DNA from: Pseudovirgaria hyperparasitica
Taxonomy: Eukaryota; Ascomycota; Dothideomycetes; Acrospermales; Acrospermaceae
DNA: 64,000 nt
Assembly (NCBI RefSeq): GCF_010093815.1
Contig: NW_022985555.1
Location: 1,179,727 to 1,243,726 of the forward strand
Direction of reading: 5' to 3'
Shown: one piece after another, positions 1-11,561 of the stretch
Layout of the letters: each line of letters opens with the position of its first letter
How positions within the stretch are numbered: position 1 is the first letter of the stretch
The notes under the pieces: generated by a model
The model's input: the letters and a program-made list of their open reading frames with translations, nothing else
Databases searched by the model: none
Told to the model about the DNA's origin: nothing
Position numbers and translations under genes: made by a program

Positions 1-62
1 TGTGCTGTGCTGTGCTGTGCTGTGCTGTGCTGTGCTGTGCTGTGCTGTGCTGTGCTGTGCTG
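1..62. repeat. (TGTGC)n pentanucleotide tandem repeat
   Basis: Twelve perfect head-to-tail copies of TGTGC open the window and probably continue to its left. The tract breaks into non-repeat sequence at about position 63. It is not a TTAGGG-type telomere. Confidence 0.97.
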
Positions 63-430
63 TACACGACGTGACGTGCCTTGGCTTGGTTATGGATAGC
101 TAGCTAGGAAGTGTGGATGCGTTTGTGCTAATTATATACATAGAGAGCAATGCATACGCACTGAGCAATGCAGGTACGGATATACACACACACATACACA
201 CCCGCCAAAAGCCGATCAACATGCAGGGTCGTATATCGATATACACTGTAGAGTAGAATATATAGATAGCCAAGACACACTTCTCAGACACAGGCTAGGA
301 CTTACCCGCCTGCTCTAAGCCTAGTGCTCGCGGGTAAGTAAGCAAATAAGCACACATCCAATGAACCGAGTGTGTGTGCTATGTGGCTGTGCATTTCCAT
401 ACACGAAAATGCGGCTGATGATAGTGATGC

Positions 431-562
431 CAGACAGACAGACAGACAGGGAAACGAACAAACGAACAGACAAGGCTAGCAGGCAGGACGTATCGATGCG
501 TGCGAGGCGAGTGTATATGAGACAGCCAGACAGACAGACAGACAGACAAGACAGACAGACAG
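431..562. repeat. Two (CAGA)n microsatellite tracts
   Basis: CAGA units repeat at 431-449 and again at 527-562, the second interrupted by AAGA and AGCC. The spacer is not repetitive. Confidence 0.85.
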
Positions 563-1172
563 CCAGGAAGACAAGCAGGCAAGCAGGCAAACCGGCGCAT
601 CTGCGCAGATCCGATCTGAGCGCATGGTAAGCCGTAAGGCTGGCCTGGCCTCGATGCGTTGCATTTGCATTTGCATGGTAATTATATACGTGAGACTTGC
701 AGTGCGAGATACAATATACTAAGACATTAAATCAATCAATCAACCAGACCTTAGCCGCCGAAATGTATATCCATCCATCCATCCACAGCCTTGTCAACTC
801 GGCGGCGCTTTGGAGAGCAAAGTCCGTGCGTACGTACGCTCACAACATATCCTGCCATCGAATCGTATGGTGCAGTGCCAGGCCATGTTTTATCTGGCGC
901 GCGAAGATCAAAAATGGTGCATGCGAGAATAGTGAGTGACTCTGTTGTGTCATTTCCAAGTCTGTCTGTACGTATGCTCTGAATTACCGACTACCCCCCC
1001 TTGTACAAACATGGGGGTCAAGGGTATTGCTTCATCGATCAAGGCTGGAGTAGAAAATAACAACAACAGCAAGGCAAATAAAGGCAAAAGGCAGCTTGCT
1101 TGAACCGATTGATTCGGCCCCCTCCCCCTCGTGCAAGAAAAGGCAGGTAGATAAATGAATAAACCTGGATTA

Positions 1173-1193
1173 GCAGGCAGGCAGGCAGGCAGG
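1173..1193. repeat. (GGCA)n microsatellite
   Basis: Five consecutive GCAG/GGCA units, the fourth tetranucleotide tract within about 1.2 kb. Confidence 0.85.
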
Positions 1194-1332
1194 CCCCAAC
1201 CCACAAACGCCGTCGCAGCCCCCCAATAATGACCTCAGAAACGCCGGCAAAAAAGATCGTGTTGCCCCATCTGACATCCCGAAGGAATGCTAATCACTCC
1301 CCCCCCCAAACCAAGCACAGCCGTCCTCGAGA

Positions 1333-2701
1333 CTAGAACCGACACGTCAAGGCCTCCCTCGGTATGCTCTCGCCCGGACAGTACGGGCACTTGAACTTCT
1401 GCCCCTTGCTGATAGCATCCATCGACGTCTTCAGAATGACATGCCCGCACGGCATCATCTTTGGCGGATTCTCGTCCGTGGCCTGCTCCTTGCTGACGGG
1501 ACACACGAAGATGGAGTGGAAGTGATAGGATGGCGGCAGGGGAATCTCAATCGGCATTTCCTCCTCCGTCGTCCACTCCGTCCGCTTCTCGCGCATGATG
1601 TTCTGCAGCTTGAGCAGGCGTGGTAGCGCGATCGTGCCTGCCGTCACGGCAATGTACAGCGGCGAATCTGCCGACAGGCCGATGAGAGAGCAAAACTCCC
1701 GCGTAAAGGACGTCGCCACCTCCTCCCACGCCGTCTCGTTGAAGAACAGGCTCATGTAGGGGGAGTCGTAGAGGTTCTCGTTGAACGCGAGCGCGCCGAG
1801 CAGTTGTTGCAGCTCTCGGGCGTAGCGTCTGTGGAAGTGTTTGAACTCCTGGTTTGCATAGGCAAAGGCGCCAAGCGGCCCGCCCGTCTGGCCCAGCTCG
1901 CGGAGGTTCCAGGCTTCGTTCTTGTAGAGGCATACGTATTGAAGCCTGCACAGCTCCCACTCGAGATTGCTCCCTCGCGTCTCGAGGGTCTCGCGGTTCT
2001 GTCGTGCCCACGCGATTGCGGGTGTGAGGTTCCGTCGTGTGCGCAGCTCGCGCAGAATGTGATACATGTCTGAGAACTGTTGCTCCAGCTCTTTTGCGTT
2101 GAAGTTCTCCGTCACCTTCCTCTTATCTTCTCCTTGTGCTGCATATGGGTCTGGGGTGCCTGGGGTGGGTTCGGGTGCTCGAGGGTGTGCTTCGGCCTCT
2201 TCCATGAATGTTGCTGCGACGGAGAACTGTCCTTCCCGGAGGAGATGCATCGAGATGGCCTGGTTGATCAAGTGTGGATGTGACGCCAAAGCATCGCCGT
2301 CGGGGTCCATGTATAACTTGCCTGTGAATTTCTACAAGCTCTTTAGCGGTCATTCTGCTCCAGCCTGAAGAAGCGTTCATACCTTGTCTAGAGCTTTCGA
2401 GTAGCTGTTTTGAGCTTTATATATCTCCGTAAGATCGCTGTTCACCTTGTCATTGAGCAGCTTGGTGGGTTTCTGAAGCTTCTCGAGAGCCTTTGGCGAA
2501 GGACTTGGGTCTGGGATCACAACGTTAGCCAACCACTCCATGCACTCAGGCAAGAAAACACCAACTCGCCACCAGCCCATCTCGAGCAGACTGGAGCAGC
2601 TCGATGGTTCGTTGTACATCCTCGATGGTCTTTGCCAGGTTGCCGCGCTTTTCGAGCTTCGCATGCTCCTCGAGCAGCGCCTCCATCGATGAAACGTCCA
2701 T
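1333..2701 (-). CDS. RMD5: RMD5/GID2-type GID/CTLH E3 ubiquitin ligase subunit
   Basis: This matches the RING-bearing subunit of the GID/CTLH ubiquitin ligase, which in yeast marks gluconeogenic enzymes for destruction when glucose returns. Proposed exons are 2701-2562, 2503-2383 and 2316-1333, giving 414 residues, the usual family length. The N-terminus is helical (the LEEHAKLEKRGN region). A LisH-like helix pair (INQAISMHLLREGQFSVAATF) lies near residues 102-125 and a CTLH segment near 160-215. A degenerate RING near 355-400 shows CPVSKEQ, MMPCGHVI and FKCPYC. The second intron (2382-2317) keeps frame only with an AAG acceptor. The first junction (2561-2504) was likewise chosen because it closes the frame and is less certain. 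An upstream non-coding or tiny first exon is possible because an intron-like TACAG precedes the ATG. The family call is firm; the exact 5' splicing is not. Confidence 0.88.
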
Positions 2702-3186
2702 CTGTATATAGAGCTATCAGGCCTCGAATGAATCTGATGAGAGCGAACGTGCATGCAGCGTTTTCCACTTCAACTTCGAGCCAGCACGAGCCGTGGCCAT
2801 GATTCACACGAGTTATGTGGTGGAAGGAAGAACAGGCGTACGCCTGTGAGTGTGCCTTGGTCGACGTTGGCGGCGGGGAACACTTCGGTTGTTAACGTGT
2901 TGCGGACCTCCGAGACTCGCCGCCTGATTCATGACCCTTTGAGCTCCTTGGTAGGACGTCATACGACACCTCGACACCAAGACGTCTGCGCGATACCTAC
3001 TCCAGGCAGTAGGAGTTGTCTTACCTCCTATTCTCATCTTGCAGATTCTCCAGATCTTGCATGACAGGCACACCCACGACCGTCGTCCCACTGATCGCGA
3101 GCATGACCGGCAAGCTTGCAGTGTCAATGCTTGGACCTTTGCCAGACAAGTCGATTGCATGAAGTCCGAACGGCCACCTGGCAAGA
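2702..3186. other. Divergent intergenic region between RMD5 and STB6-like genes
   Basis: This 485 bp region should contain both promoters. I saw no clear TATA box. It also carries a protein-like reading on the minus strand, listed separately as a tentative small gene. Confidence 0.6.
2770..3104 (-). CDS. Tentative small two-exon gene, unknown product
   Basis: I do not recognise this. Read on the minus strand, 3104-3025 and 2933-2770 join across a 91 bp intron with a consensus donor (AG|GTAAGA) and a CAG acceptor. The joined frame stays open and reads MLAISGTTVVGVPVMQDLEN, then a charged stretch, then GTLTGVRLFFLPPHN, ending at a TGA. The same frame stays open upstream of 3104 into the opposite-strand STB6 gene, with a hydrophobic run near 3160-3200, so the true start could lie further up or the reading could be chance. 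For it: splice consensus and a protein-like composition. Against it: overlap with both neighbours' promoter space and no family match. Confidence 0.3.
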
Positions 3187-5847
3187 ATGAGCACGACTGA
3201 GGCCCATATGACGGGTGCAGCCCATTCAGGCTCTATGGATATCGACTCAGAGCGTCAAGTCCCGCCAATTCGCACGTCCATGTCTCGAGATAACAACCCT
3301 CGGTCTGCCAATACAGACACCTCTCTTGGGACCCCGGCTTCAGGTTCCAGTCACAAAACGGCACACAAGCGTTATGTGTTCGCTGATCCAGTGGCTTTCA
3401 GGTGAAGAGTCACGTCGTGGTCTACGAATCCAAGTCGAGCTAATAATTCCCATAGCTATCTCGCCGATGATCACTCCAACACCGTCCTCGCACGCCGAAC
3501 CGTCCTGGAGGGCTATGAAGTATACATTGTAGAGCAATGGGCGTGTTCCCGCTCTCATCCTAGCTTCACCATCACGACATTCACCGGCGACCCTGTTCAC
3601 AAAATCAGAGTGAATGTCTTGGGCGTGCCTTCAAATGAAGAGGCGTGGTCGCCCCAGTTGAAGATATACGACAAGGCACTGCGTAAATATCATGCTCGAG
3701 AGAAAGTCACACCCCTCGGCACGCTGATGGTCACAAACCTGAGCGGCTTCCCATCGTCCCTGTCGATGATACACGTACCAGATGGAGACTTGTACATGAA
3801 TAAGGAGATATTCGTCGTAAACGAGAACTTGAAAAGACTGGGATGCTCCGGGCGTGCAGGGCTCAAGTTGACTACACCGACTCCTGCAACCCAGGCAAAG
3901 TTCCATCAGCTCTACAGGACGAGCGAGAAAGTACCATTGAACAGTTCTGTCATCGAGCTAGTCAAACTCTGCCAAGTGGCTCTTTTTGTCTTTGGCACAT
4001 TACGCGCGGACTATGTGGATGGACTGCTGTGCGACATGACCGAGAGAGCTATCAATGATTGGTGGATCAAGCTGGGGACAGAGTATTACAACATGGAGCC
4101 CAGTGATGGTATGCTAGGTCCAAGCACAGTGGCTGGACTCTTGGGCATGCTTATGGGTGCGAGGAACCGGCTCCACGCCTATGGCGCACCTGTACCAAAA
4201 GACGTGTTTGACGTAGAATCAACAAAACGAGGAATCGCTTACTTCCAGAAATCACAACGGATAGACAAGACACGGCGGCTAGATCACAATACTCTGGAGC
4301 GTCTCCAGCGGGCTACAGCAAAAGCAGCAAACGGCGAGGGATGGGCAATGCCACGTGCCGTCAAATCGACAGTCGCAGAATTGAGTGGTAAAGGCGGCGA
4401 GATGGTCATGGAAATGGTTGGCGCACGTGACAAGCCCGGTATCTCAGAGATTGAGACAGTCGACATTGATACATTTGTGGACCTGGTGTACGGAGAACGA
4501 CCGAAATGGCTATGGCACGGAAAGCCAAGAAAGTCACCTGGAGCAGATATGTTTAGTCGCCTTCCTGGAGACGAAGGCATGGCATTCCAGAAAGATGATC
4601 AAGGCGAATACAAGTGGTCGAACAGACAGAGAGACAGTGCCAAAGAAGATGGTCAAGATCAGAGGCATTCGACAGAGGCGTCTAGACCGTTGTCGAGAGC
4701 AAATACAGGAGCAGAAGACGAAAAGGAATCGACTCGACGAGCGGTATTGAGACGTGCGACTGGTCGAAACATAGATGGAAGAAGCGGATTCGACAGGATC
4801 AAAGACGTTGTGGGCGGCCGAAAACATCAAACAAAAGCGTCCAGGGATGAGCATAACATGCGCCATGCCATGGATGATCAAGAGCCTTTTGAGACCCCCG
4901 AAGCTCGGGTCGAAGAATCAGTTGAGCCAACATTCACCAAAGTCATGACAGAGACACCACCACCACAGGAATACCAGGCACCACGCTTTATGCCACCTGC
5001 CGTAAACCCTCACCGTGACCAGCAACCTGAGGTTGGTGCGTCTCTGCCGCCCAGAGATCACGGCGGGTCCGGGACTGTCACCGCAGAGAGCTCTATTGCT
5101 GGATCCATGTACAAGGGAATCGAATTAGACGGAGGCCTACAGCCAGACCAAGGCCTTCATGATGGAGTTGGTATCACACTACGCCGAACGCAAAGCTTTA
5201 TACATCCCCAGATAGCTGATCATGGGATTCGTCATGATGGATGGTGGCCGCGACATATGTCATTCAGCCTTGCCGAAGAGAGTGTGCTCACGTGGAACTC
5301 ACTGATTGAATTTACAGATGACCCAAAGCCTAGCAATCCCACTGAAGCAATGAGCGTGGAAGTACTCAAAGCTACGGATGCACGAAGAACGAGGGCAAAA
5401 CTGAAGTTTCTCGCTGAAGATGTCGGCAGTTGGGTGGAACGAAATCTTTTGGACGTGCGAAAGCTGGACGAACAGGCGTACAACGATCAGTCGGAGCTTG
5501 AGGAGCTCTACTATCCTCAGCTGGATGAGTATCACGCCTTACGGCAGGACACGCAAGATGTGCTCACACGTGAGAGAATGCGGCTAAAAGATACGACGGC
5601 AGACGTCGAGCAGCTTGGTGAGCAGCTTGGATACGAGATCGACCAGCTGAAGAGCAAGATCGAAGATGTCGAGGACAGCGTTGGAGAGTTTGAACGGCAG
5701 GTTCGCGACGTTGAGAGTCGTGTGATGGAGTTGGAGGAACTTACTAAAGAACGAGAAGGCTGGACGCACTGGGCTCTCCGTTGCTTAATTGGGATTGGAA
5801 AGGACCCGGCACTGCAAGAGGATGTTGATAGGCCGAAGCAGATCTGA
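3187..5847 (+). CDS. STB6-like protein (conserved STB6 N-terminal domain)
   Basis: This resembles the fungal STB6/STB2 family, known in yeast as Sin3-binding proteins. Exons 3187-3401 and 3456-5847 are separated by a 54 bp intron with GTGAAG and CATAG borders and total 868 residues. A disordered N-terminus (1-60) precedes a long conserved block (about 62-395). That block starts at RYVFADPVAF and includes YEVYIVEQWACSR, TPLGTLMVTNLSGFPSSL, NENLKRLGCSGRAGL and VAELSGKGGEMVM. The middle (about 430-640) is low-complexity, acidic and basic by turns. Residues about 767-840 look like a coiled coil with Leu, Gln and Glu spacing. Dothideomycete relatives are often annotated as putative two-component sensor proteins, but no kinase or receiver motif is visible. 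A role in Sin3-linked transcription control is inferred from the family only. Confidence 0.85.
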
Positions 5848-8057
5848 ATTTTGCATGATACCCGTAGAGATTTAATGCATACATGTCTCTGAGCTTTGCG
5901 TATCGTTCAGGATGGTCTCTGCTTTGTAGTCCCACCTTGGAGCGTAAGACGCTGACAACATCAGCAAACAAATACGACTAAACCCTCGATCTTTCTTTCG
6001 CTGAAACAAAAGAAGCATACTATAACGATGAGTGCGGTGGGAAGAATACTTTCGGTTGACATGAGCCCACAGCTGTGAGAGTTACAACACCATCTTGTGA
6101 CCAGCGGTGGGACTCGTGGAGTATCTGAAAATGATACGAAACGTAGTGTACCAAGTGGTCAAATCCATGTATACGACCACCGATGCAGCACCCGATAGCG
6201 CTAGTAGACTTCGAAAGTCCCGGGATATACCTCGGAGCTAATGAAGAATATTTGCCAGAGATTCCTCCGCAAGATCCATACAGTCACAGGAAGTCAGACT
6301 TTTCCCCGAATACATGTCATGACGACGTATGCGGTATTGTTATAGAGAAATTTGCATCAGCTACTGTACAGCCACCGAATTCAATATATCGAGGTCGATG
6401 TGTCGCGTCGTATGATATAATTCTTGCTCTCTAGCCAGCCACCTCGATAGTAACTCTGCGTGAATCGCAAGGCGCAACATATTGTGAGCTAGTGCATGAA
6501 AGTTCCTGTCATTGGCCGTCAAGTCCTAGTGGGCTGACGCGATGATTACCAAAGTTCTCTCTATGGGGTGCCAACATGCGTGAAAGAATTCTCCACGATG
6601 GCTACATTCGGATAAGGGAGGAGGACTGCTAGAGCAATTCATTCGTCCCGTCAGTTCACAGTGACATGCCGGAGACAACAGGCAGGTCCGATCTCGGGTG
6701 AAGATTTTCCATGGCCGTACAAGTCCTTGACGAGGGTTCCTAGGTATCTTGAATCAAAAAGGGTCTATGGCAATGTACGTCTTTTGACGTGATCTACATT
6801 CGCTTCGCAAGGAAGAGCTTCTGAGCAGGCCGTTTGCCATGTCAAGACTCATAGGACGTTGAGCGGAGGTTGCGGGTAGTCTGCAAATAGTGTCAGATTT
6901 GTTCCGTCGAGTGGCGCATCGTCCTTGATAGCGTCTAGCATGTTCTCCATAATACTTCCGATGACTGAAGGTTGATCTTCAGGCAAAGTTTAGATAATTA
7001 AGGGTTTCAACAGCCAAGCTGACGTGGATAGTTGAGACGGGTCCTGACTAAGCAGCCCTATGGTACTCAGACTCAGGCTAACTCCACACGCAGACTCTTC
7101 TCGTCTCTAAGAACATTGGTTTTTCTAGAACAAATCTCTGTTTCTCAAGATGAAACTTGCTAGTTTATTAAGAGCTTGGAAGATGGTCCCAGAACGGAAG
7201 TAGTCCGCTCATAAAGCAAAACGTTGTTGGTCGCAAGCAGTTTCTTTTGACGTCACTGAAATGATCTCCGACTCCCTGATGGGTCTCAGCCATGGATCTG
7301 GACATCGCGACTCCACTCTCGCTATCCAGAGACGTGGCCAGTGGATCCGTTTCGATTGCGCCGCACTCGAAAAAAGACCGAACGATTCAATCTGTCCCAG
7401 ATTCCCAGCCACCGTGGTTTTGTGTGGAGAGATCGCTCCTTGGCAAACAGGGAGAACCCTTCTACAGAGTCACGTGCAAGGGAATTACGACCAACTTCAC
7501 AAATCATTTGCCGTACCCTCCGCAAATTCGTTACTATGGTTCCAGTTTCAGTGCAGAACCCTTCCGTAACATTCTTCTCATGCTCGTCTCTCAGTCATTA
7601 TTTGTGGACTTCGGTGTCAGTAAGGGGGCCATGCACCAACACTGCCTACGCTCAGCCTTTCACTGTTCTTTTTCTTTTTTATTTCCGTCCATGCACATCT
7701 CTGCCATGGTCCATCCTAGCTCGTACCTTTTCTTCGTACCATCCGTTGATGTTGAACCATGTAAGCCAATCGGCGCTGTACGCATGGACGGCTCGCTGAA
7801 TGCTCGTATGATGATGATCTCGAACTGTAAGGATTGGTCCCAGTACGCCTTGGCCTTAACCTGCCACTGCAATGACGAAAGAGATGAGAACAGCCGCCGT
7901 AATTTCTGATCCCTTATAAGTCATATCGTAGTCCATTGATGAGCTTAATAACGATCAGCATACTACTCTGCTATAAGACTGATTGGCCCTTACTTTGTTC
8001 CCCAAGCAACAACACAAGACTGAATCAAAGCTGTCTTACCAAAGCTATCAAACTCCA
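5848..8057. other. Long intergenic region, no supported gene
   Basis: I see no convincing gene in these 2.2 kb. Between about 7260 and 7910 all three plus frames are open together for several hundred bases, so stop codons are scarce, but none of the translations looks like a conserved protein. The last few hundred bases contain pyrimidine-rich patches (7660-7690) and probably serve as the aquaporin promoter and leader. Confidence 0.55.
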
Positions 8058-9765
8058 ATGGCAGCACCAGGAGCTCATAGCGCTTTTCCCAATGTCACAG
8101 ATACCCCAACACAGAGGGGCCAACACCGCCCCTCAGAAGTCAACGCTCCTTCTGTTGATCTAGGCGCAGAGGACAACGAACACATAGCAGGACCTCATGT
8201 CTATACTCATTCGCCTTTCAATCAACAGGCTCCCGAAGCCCCTCCCACAACACTGCCACCGCCTCCGCCAGACTCTGCAGCTAACACTCCAGTGCCAACA
8301 CGCAGTGGGCGACGTTCACAGCCACCAGAGGTCCCTCGGTGGCACGGGTATCCGACCAACAGCCCTCATCCATACCGGCAAAATTCATTTCAACCGCCCC
8401 CTAGGCTATATGGCAGGTATTCGTACGATCCTTATCAACAGGAAGAACAGTACTGGGACCAAGATGTTTACTACGGCGGGCCTCCGAGCCAACAGGCCCC
8501 AGGCCCTTATCAACGTCGAACTACAGGTTCGACAATCCGTGGTCCGCCCCCAATGCGACATCAAAACTCGCAGAAGATTAACAGGGAAGACTCCTACGAC
8601 CAGGCTTCCTTGAACGAATATAACCAACAGGAAGCTGGTGGGACTACTCTCAGTCATGCTCACTTCACGGAGCACCTAAAGAACGCTCCGCCAAAGGAAG
8701 TCTTGAGGCTACCTTGGACCATGTGGATGAACAGCAACGCAAAGAACCGTGAGTACCTCGAGGCGTCCTGACATGGTCCCTTGCTAATCGCGCAAGATTT
8801 TGTCGCAACCGTTGGAGAGTTTGTTGGAACATTCATGTTCTTATTCTTCGCTTTTTCTGGTACCCAAGTCGCCAACGTTGGATCGCAAGGCAGCAATGAC
8901 AGCAATACTACCACGAATGATTCCACTGGGTTCAGCCCTATCGTACTGCTGTACATCTCCCTGGTCTTCTCTTTCTCGTTACTTGTAAACGTCTGGGTGT
9001 TCTTCCGTGTATCTGGCGGTCTCTTCAACCCTGCGGTAAGTACAGGTTCCACACTCGTCGATGTCGTGCGTTTACTGACTCGGCCCAGGTGACCCTAGCC
9101 ATGCTGCTTACTCGCACCATCACACTCACACGAGCTGGTTTACTTCTTGTTGCGCAGTTAGCTGGCTCGATCTTTGCCTCGTACATTGTCTCGGTCCTGT
9201 TTCCAACACAATTCAACGTCCGGACTACGCTCTCACCGAGCACGTCTTTAGTTCGTGGTGTATTCATCGAAGCTGTATTGACTGCTGAGCTTGTGTTCAC
9301 AATCTTCATGCTCGCGAAAGAGAAGCACAAGGCCACTTTCATTGCGCCTGTAGGCATTGGTCTCTCACTGTTCATTGGAGAGCTTGTTGGCGTATACTAC
9401 ACCGGAGGGTCGTTGAACCCTGCGCGAAGCTTCGGTCCGTGCGTTGTTACCGCCACGTTCGACAAGGAACACTGGATATACTGTAAGCTGCTCTGGTGAC
9501 TCAAGCATGCAGACATGATACTAATGGCGTTGCAGGGGTTGGCCCGGGCATCGGCGCATTACTTGCCATTGTTTTCTATCAATTCATCAAAGTACTCGAG
9601 TATGAAGTCGCCAACCCTGGCCAGGATTCGGCCAGTGTCCACGAAGAGGCTCAGAACGATTTGGAAGCAGGACTCCAAAATGGGAACACGGCACATAATA
9701 CACCGGCCAAGTCCTTGAAAGAAACTAGTCCCAAACCAGCTGGCACTTCTCAGAAGTCGCCATAA
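8058..9765 (+). CDS. Aquaporin (MIP family) with long N-terminal extension
   Basis: This is a water or glycerol channel of the plasma or vacuolar membrane. Exons 8058-8748, 8797-9035, 9089-9482 and 9536-9765 join in frame to 517 residues; all junctions are canonical. The first NPA box is split by the second intron (LFNPA|VT) and the second reads SLNPARS. Arg follows the second NPA as in water-selective members, and six membrane helices can be traced between residues about 235 and 470. The first ~230 residues are a Pro/Gln/Tyr/Asn-rich cytosolic tail (for example PPTTLPPPPPDS and SYDPYQQEEQYWD), as in fungal aquaporins with extended N-termini. The C-terminal tail is acidic, then Lys/Ser-rich. 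An in-frame upstream ATG at 7983 would add 25 residues; I prefer 8058 because the extra segment has no recognisable character. Confidence 0.93.
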
Positions 9766-11021
9766 TAACGGCCGGATCCTCGTCGTTGGATGGGGTATTA
9801 TGACGATGACATGAACTAAGGAGACAGAGTAACGATTGTATTGGTCCACGATTCTCGGTTGTAAACTCTGTACGTTTTATTTTTCTGTAATGGCTCTCCT
9901 ATGTCCCCGCATAGACTTAATGTGAAACGAGAAGTTATGATGTAGATCAATGCACTTGAGCAATGGAAGCTGTGGTTCCGACCCATGTGAAGATCTGCGG
10001 AAGTCTAACGGGTGATCCACATGCTAGAATCTCTTTACCGACCCACAGACCTGCAGCATACCAAACCTGGCAAAATATCTGGGGTAATTGCAACTCTGCA
10101 GTGCTATCCTGCAATGAAGAGCCTTTGTTCTCCACATCCCACAGCTGATCGGCCCATATTCCAGGTTTCAAAACGATTGATCCGATTTCGAAAAGGTCCC
10201 CGAGATCGACGCTGTTCTTGATGGTGATGACCGGTTATGATCGATCGATCTTGCATAATATGGGTCAAACGAGAAAGTCGATCTTGCGTGCTTACTATTG
10301 AACATAGAATTTGCGCCAAAAGCCATTCAACGTTTCTGTAGCATTGCTGAATGCTCCAAAGTGCACAGGGGCTTTTCACATGGCGCCACAACCGCAGCCT
10401 CGGTGACAACGTCTTCTGATCAGTGATTCCGGCATCCGAATCAGAGGATCTGCAGCGAGTAATGAGCAGCATTACCAACGTGTAAACGGCTACGACGTTC
10501 AAGGCTGGTGTCCGTTCCGCAGGGTCCTAAGCTTGCCTACGGCATGGCTTTACATGTGCCTGACGGCCAAGACGGGTGGTCGCGGGGTAGACGCTAGCTG
10601 TAATGCCAAGAGCTGGGGAAGTAGATCTGAGAGGGCTTAGGGGTAAGCTATGAGCTGATGGAGGTTAGCGCTCGCTCAAGCTGCGTTAGCGCAAGCTTAA
10701 AGTGAATTAGAGTGTTGATCAACGTCCGTGGTGGGATTGGCGCAAGCTTCATCAGGAACCGTTGTGTCGATCTCGTGTGATTATAGCATAATCACTTCAC
10801 ACATGAAGGCACCGCAATGTAGAACGTGCTGAAGAAATGCGTGTTGCTACCGCGGCTTCATGAATGGGATTGTAAGCGATGGAATTGAATACTTTCTAGC
10901 AAAAAAGGCTCAAAAAAAGAGGTATATAAACATCAAGAAATCACTCCTCACCTTTGTCTTCTCCAGATCAACCAATACTCGAACAACATCTCAAACCCAA
11001 ACATCCCTCAAAACATCCAAA
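9766..11021. other. Intergenic region, no gene seen
   Basis: This contains only short unrecognised frames. A short word (GCGCAAGCTT) occurs twice, near 10690 and 10740. The right end is the promoter and leader of the HsbA-like gene: TATATAAA at 10923-10930, then a CT-rich tract, then a CAA-rich leader up to the ATG. Confidence 0.6.
10923..10930 (+). promoter_or_regulatory. TATA box of the HsbA-like gene
   Basis: TATATAAA lies about 92 bp before the ATG at 11022. It is followed by a pyrimidine-rich stretch (CACTCCTCACCTTTGTCTTC) and an A/C-rich leader, an arrangement typical of strongly expressed fungal secreted-protein genes. Confidence 0.7.
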
Positions 11022-11561
11022 ATGCAGTTCTCCACCGCCCTTGCATTCCTCGCTGCGAGCAGCGTCGTCTCCGGCCTCACCGTCACCAAGCGTGACGCCG
11101 CCACCGTCGGCGCCGACATCGACACCATCGCCAGCGATGTCTCCAAGGTCCAAAAGGACGTCGACTCCTTCAACGGCGACGCCTTCGGCGCGCTGACCAT
11201 CTACCTCGACTCGATGACGCTCGACGAGGCCATCAAGAAGGGCGCCAACGACTCCGCCAACTCCGCCCCCTTCACCGAGGACGAGTCCAGCACCATCGCC
11301 GGCAAGGTCCTCGACCTCCAGCCCAAGGTCGACAAAGTGCTCGACAGCCTGATCGCCAAGAAGGACAAGTTCCAGACTGCCATCTTCGGATTCCCGGCCA
11401 CGCCCATTGTCAAGATGACTCTCCAGACCCTGAGGACTGACACTGCCGACTTTGGCTCCAAGGCCTCTGCCAAGCTCACCCCCGACTTCCAGGAGGTTGC
11501 CCCGATTGTGCTGCAGGAGATTGACGACAAGTTCGCTCAGGCTATTGCTGCTTTCTCTTAG
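11022..11561 (+). CDS. HsbA / Mp1-like cell-wall galactomannoprotein family, secreted
   Basis: A single exon encodes 179 residues. Residues 1-18 (MQFSTALAFLAASSVVSG) form a clear signal peptide. Lys-Arg at 23-24 looks like a Kex2 processing site. The mature part is helical, Ala/Asp/Lys-rich and free of cysteine, with the spacing of the hydrophobic surface-binding protein A (HsbA) family, whose members coat hydrophobic surfaces or sit in the cell wall and can bind lipids. The start was chosen at 11022 because the frame's upstream ATG (10860) would bury the signal peptide behind a charged leader that also spans the TATA box. Codons are strongly GC-ending, which suggests high expression. Secretion is well supported; the exact role is not. 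Confidence 0.9.
   Translation: MQFSTALAFLAASSVVSGLTVTKRDAATVGADIDTIASDVSKVQKDVDSFNGDAFGALTIYLDSMTLDEAIKKGANDSANSAPFTEDESSTIAGKVLDLQPKVDKVLDSLIAKKDKFQTAIFGFPATPIVKMTLQTLRTDTADFGSKASAKLTPDFQEVAPIVLQEIDDKFAQAIAAFS

Larger units (their letters stand above)
63..1332. other. Gene-free, microsatellite-rich stretch
   Basis: No open frame here looks like a protein; the open frames translate the repeats (Cys/Leu/Ser or Arg/Gln/Thr runs). It holds several tetranucleotide tracts: CAGA at 431-449 and 527-562, ATCC at about 769-784, AATC near 730-742 and GGCA at 1173-1193, plus CA/GT-rich patches at 180-200. Its right end probably includes the 3' untranslated region of the minus-strand RMD5 gene. Confidence 0.7.

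Noticed and set aside
1-62. Telomere at the window edge
   Set aside because: The TGTGC unit is not a known fungal telomere repeat, and a true TTAGGG-type tract exists elsewhere in the window.
7292-7909. 205-codon open frame upstream of the aquaporin
   Set aside because: All three plus-strand frames are open over much of the same span and none has domain-like features, so low stop density explains it better than a gene.
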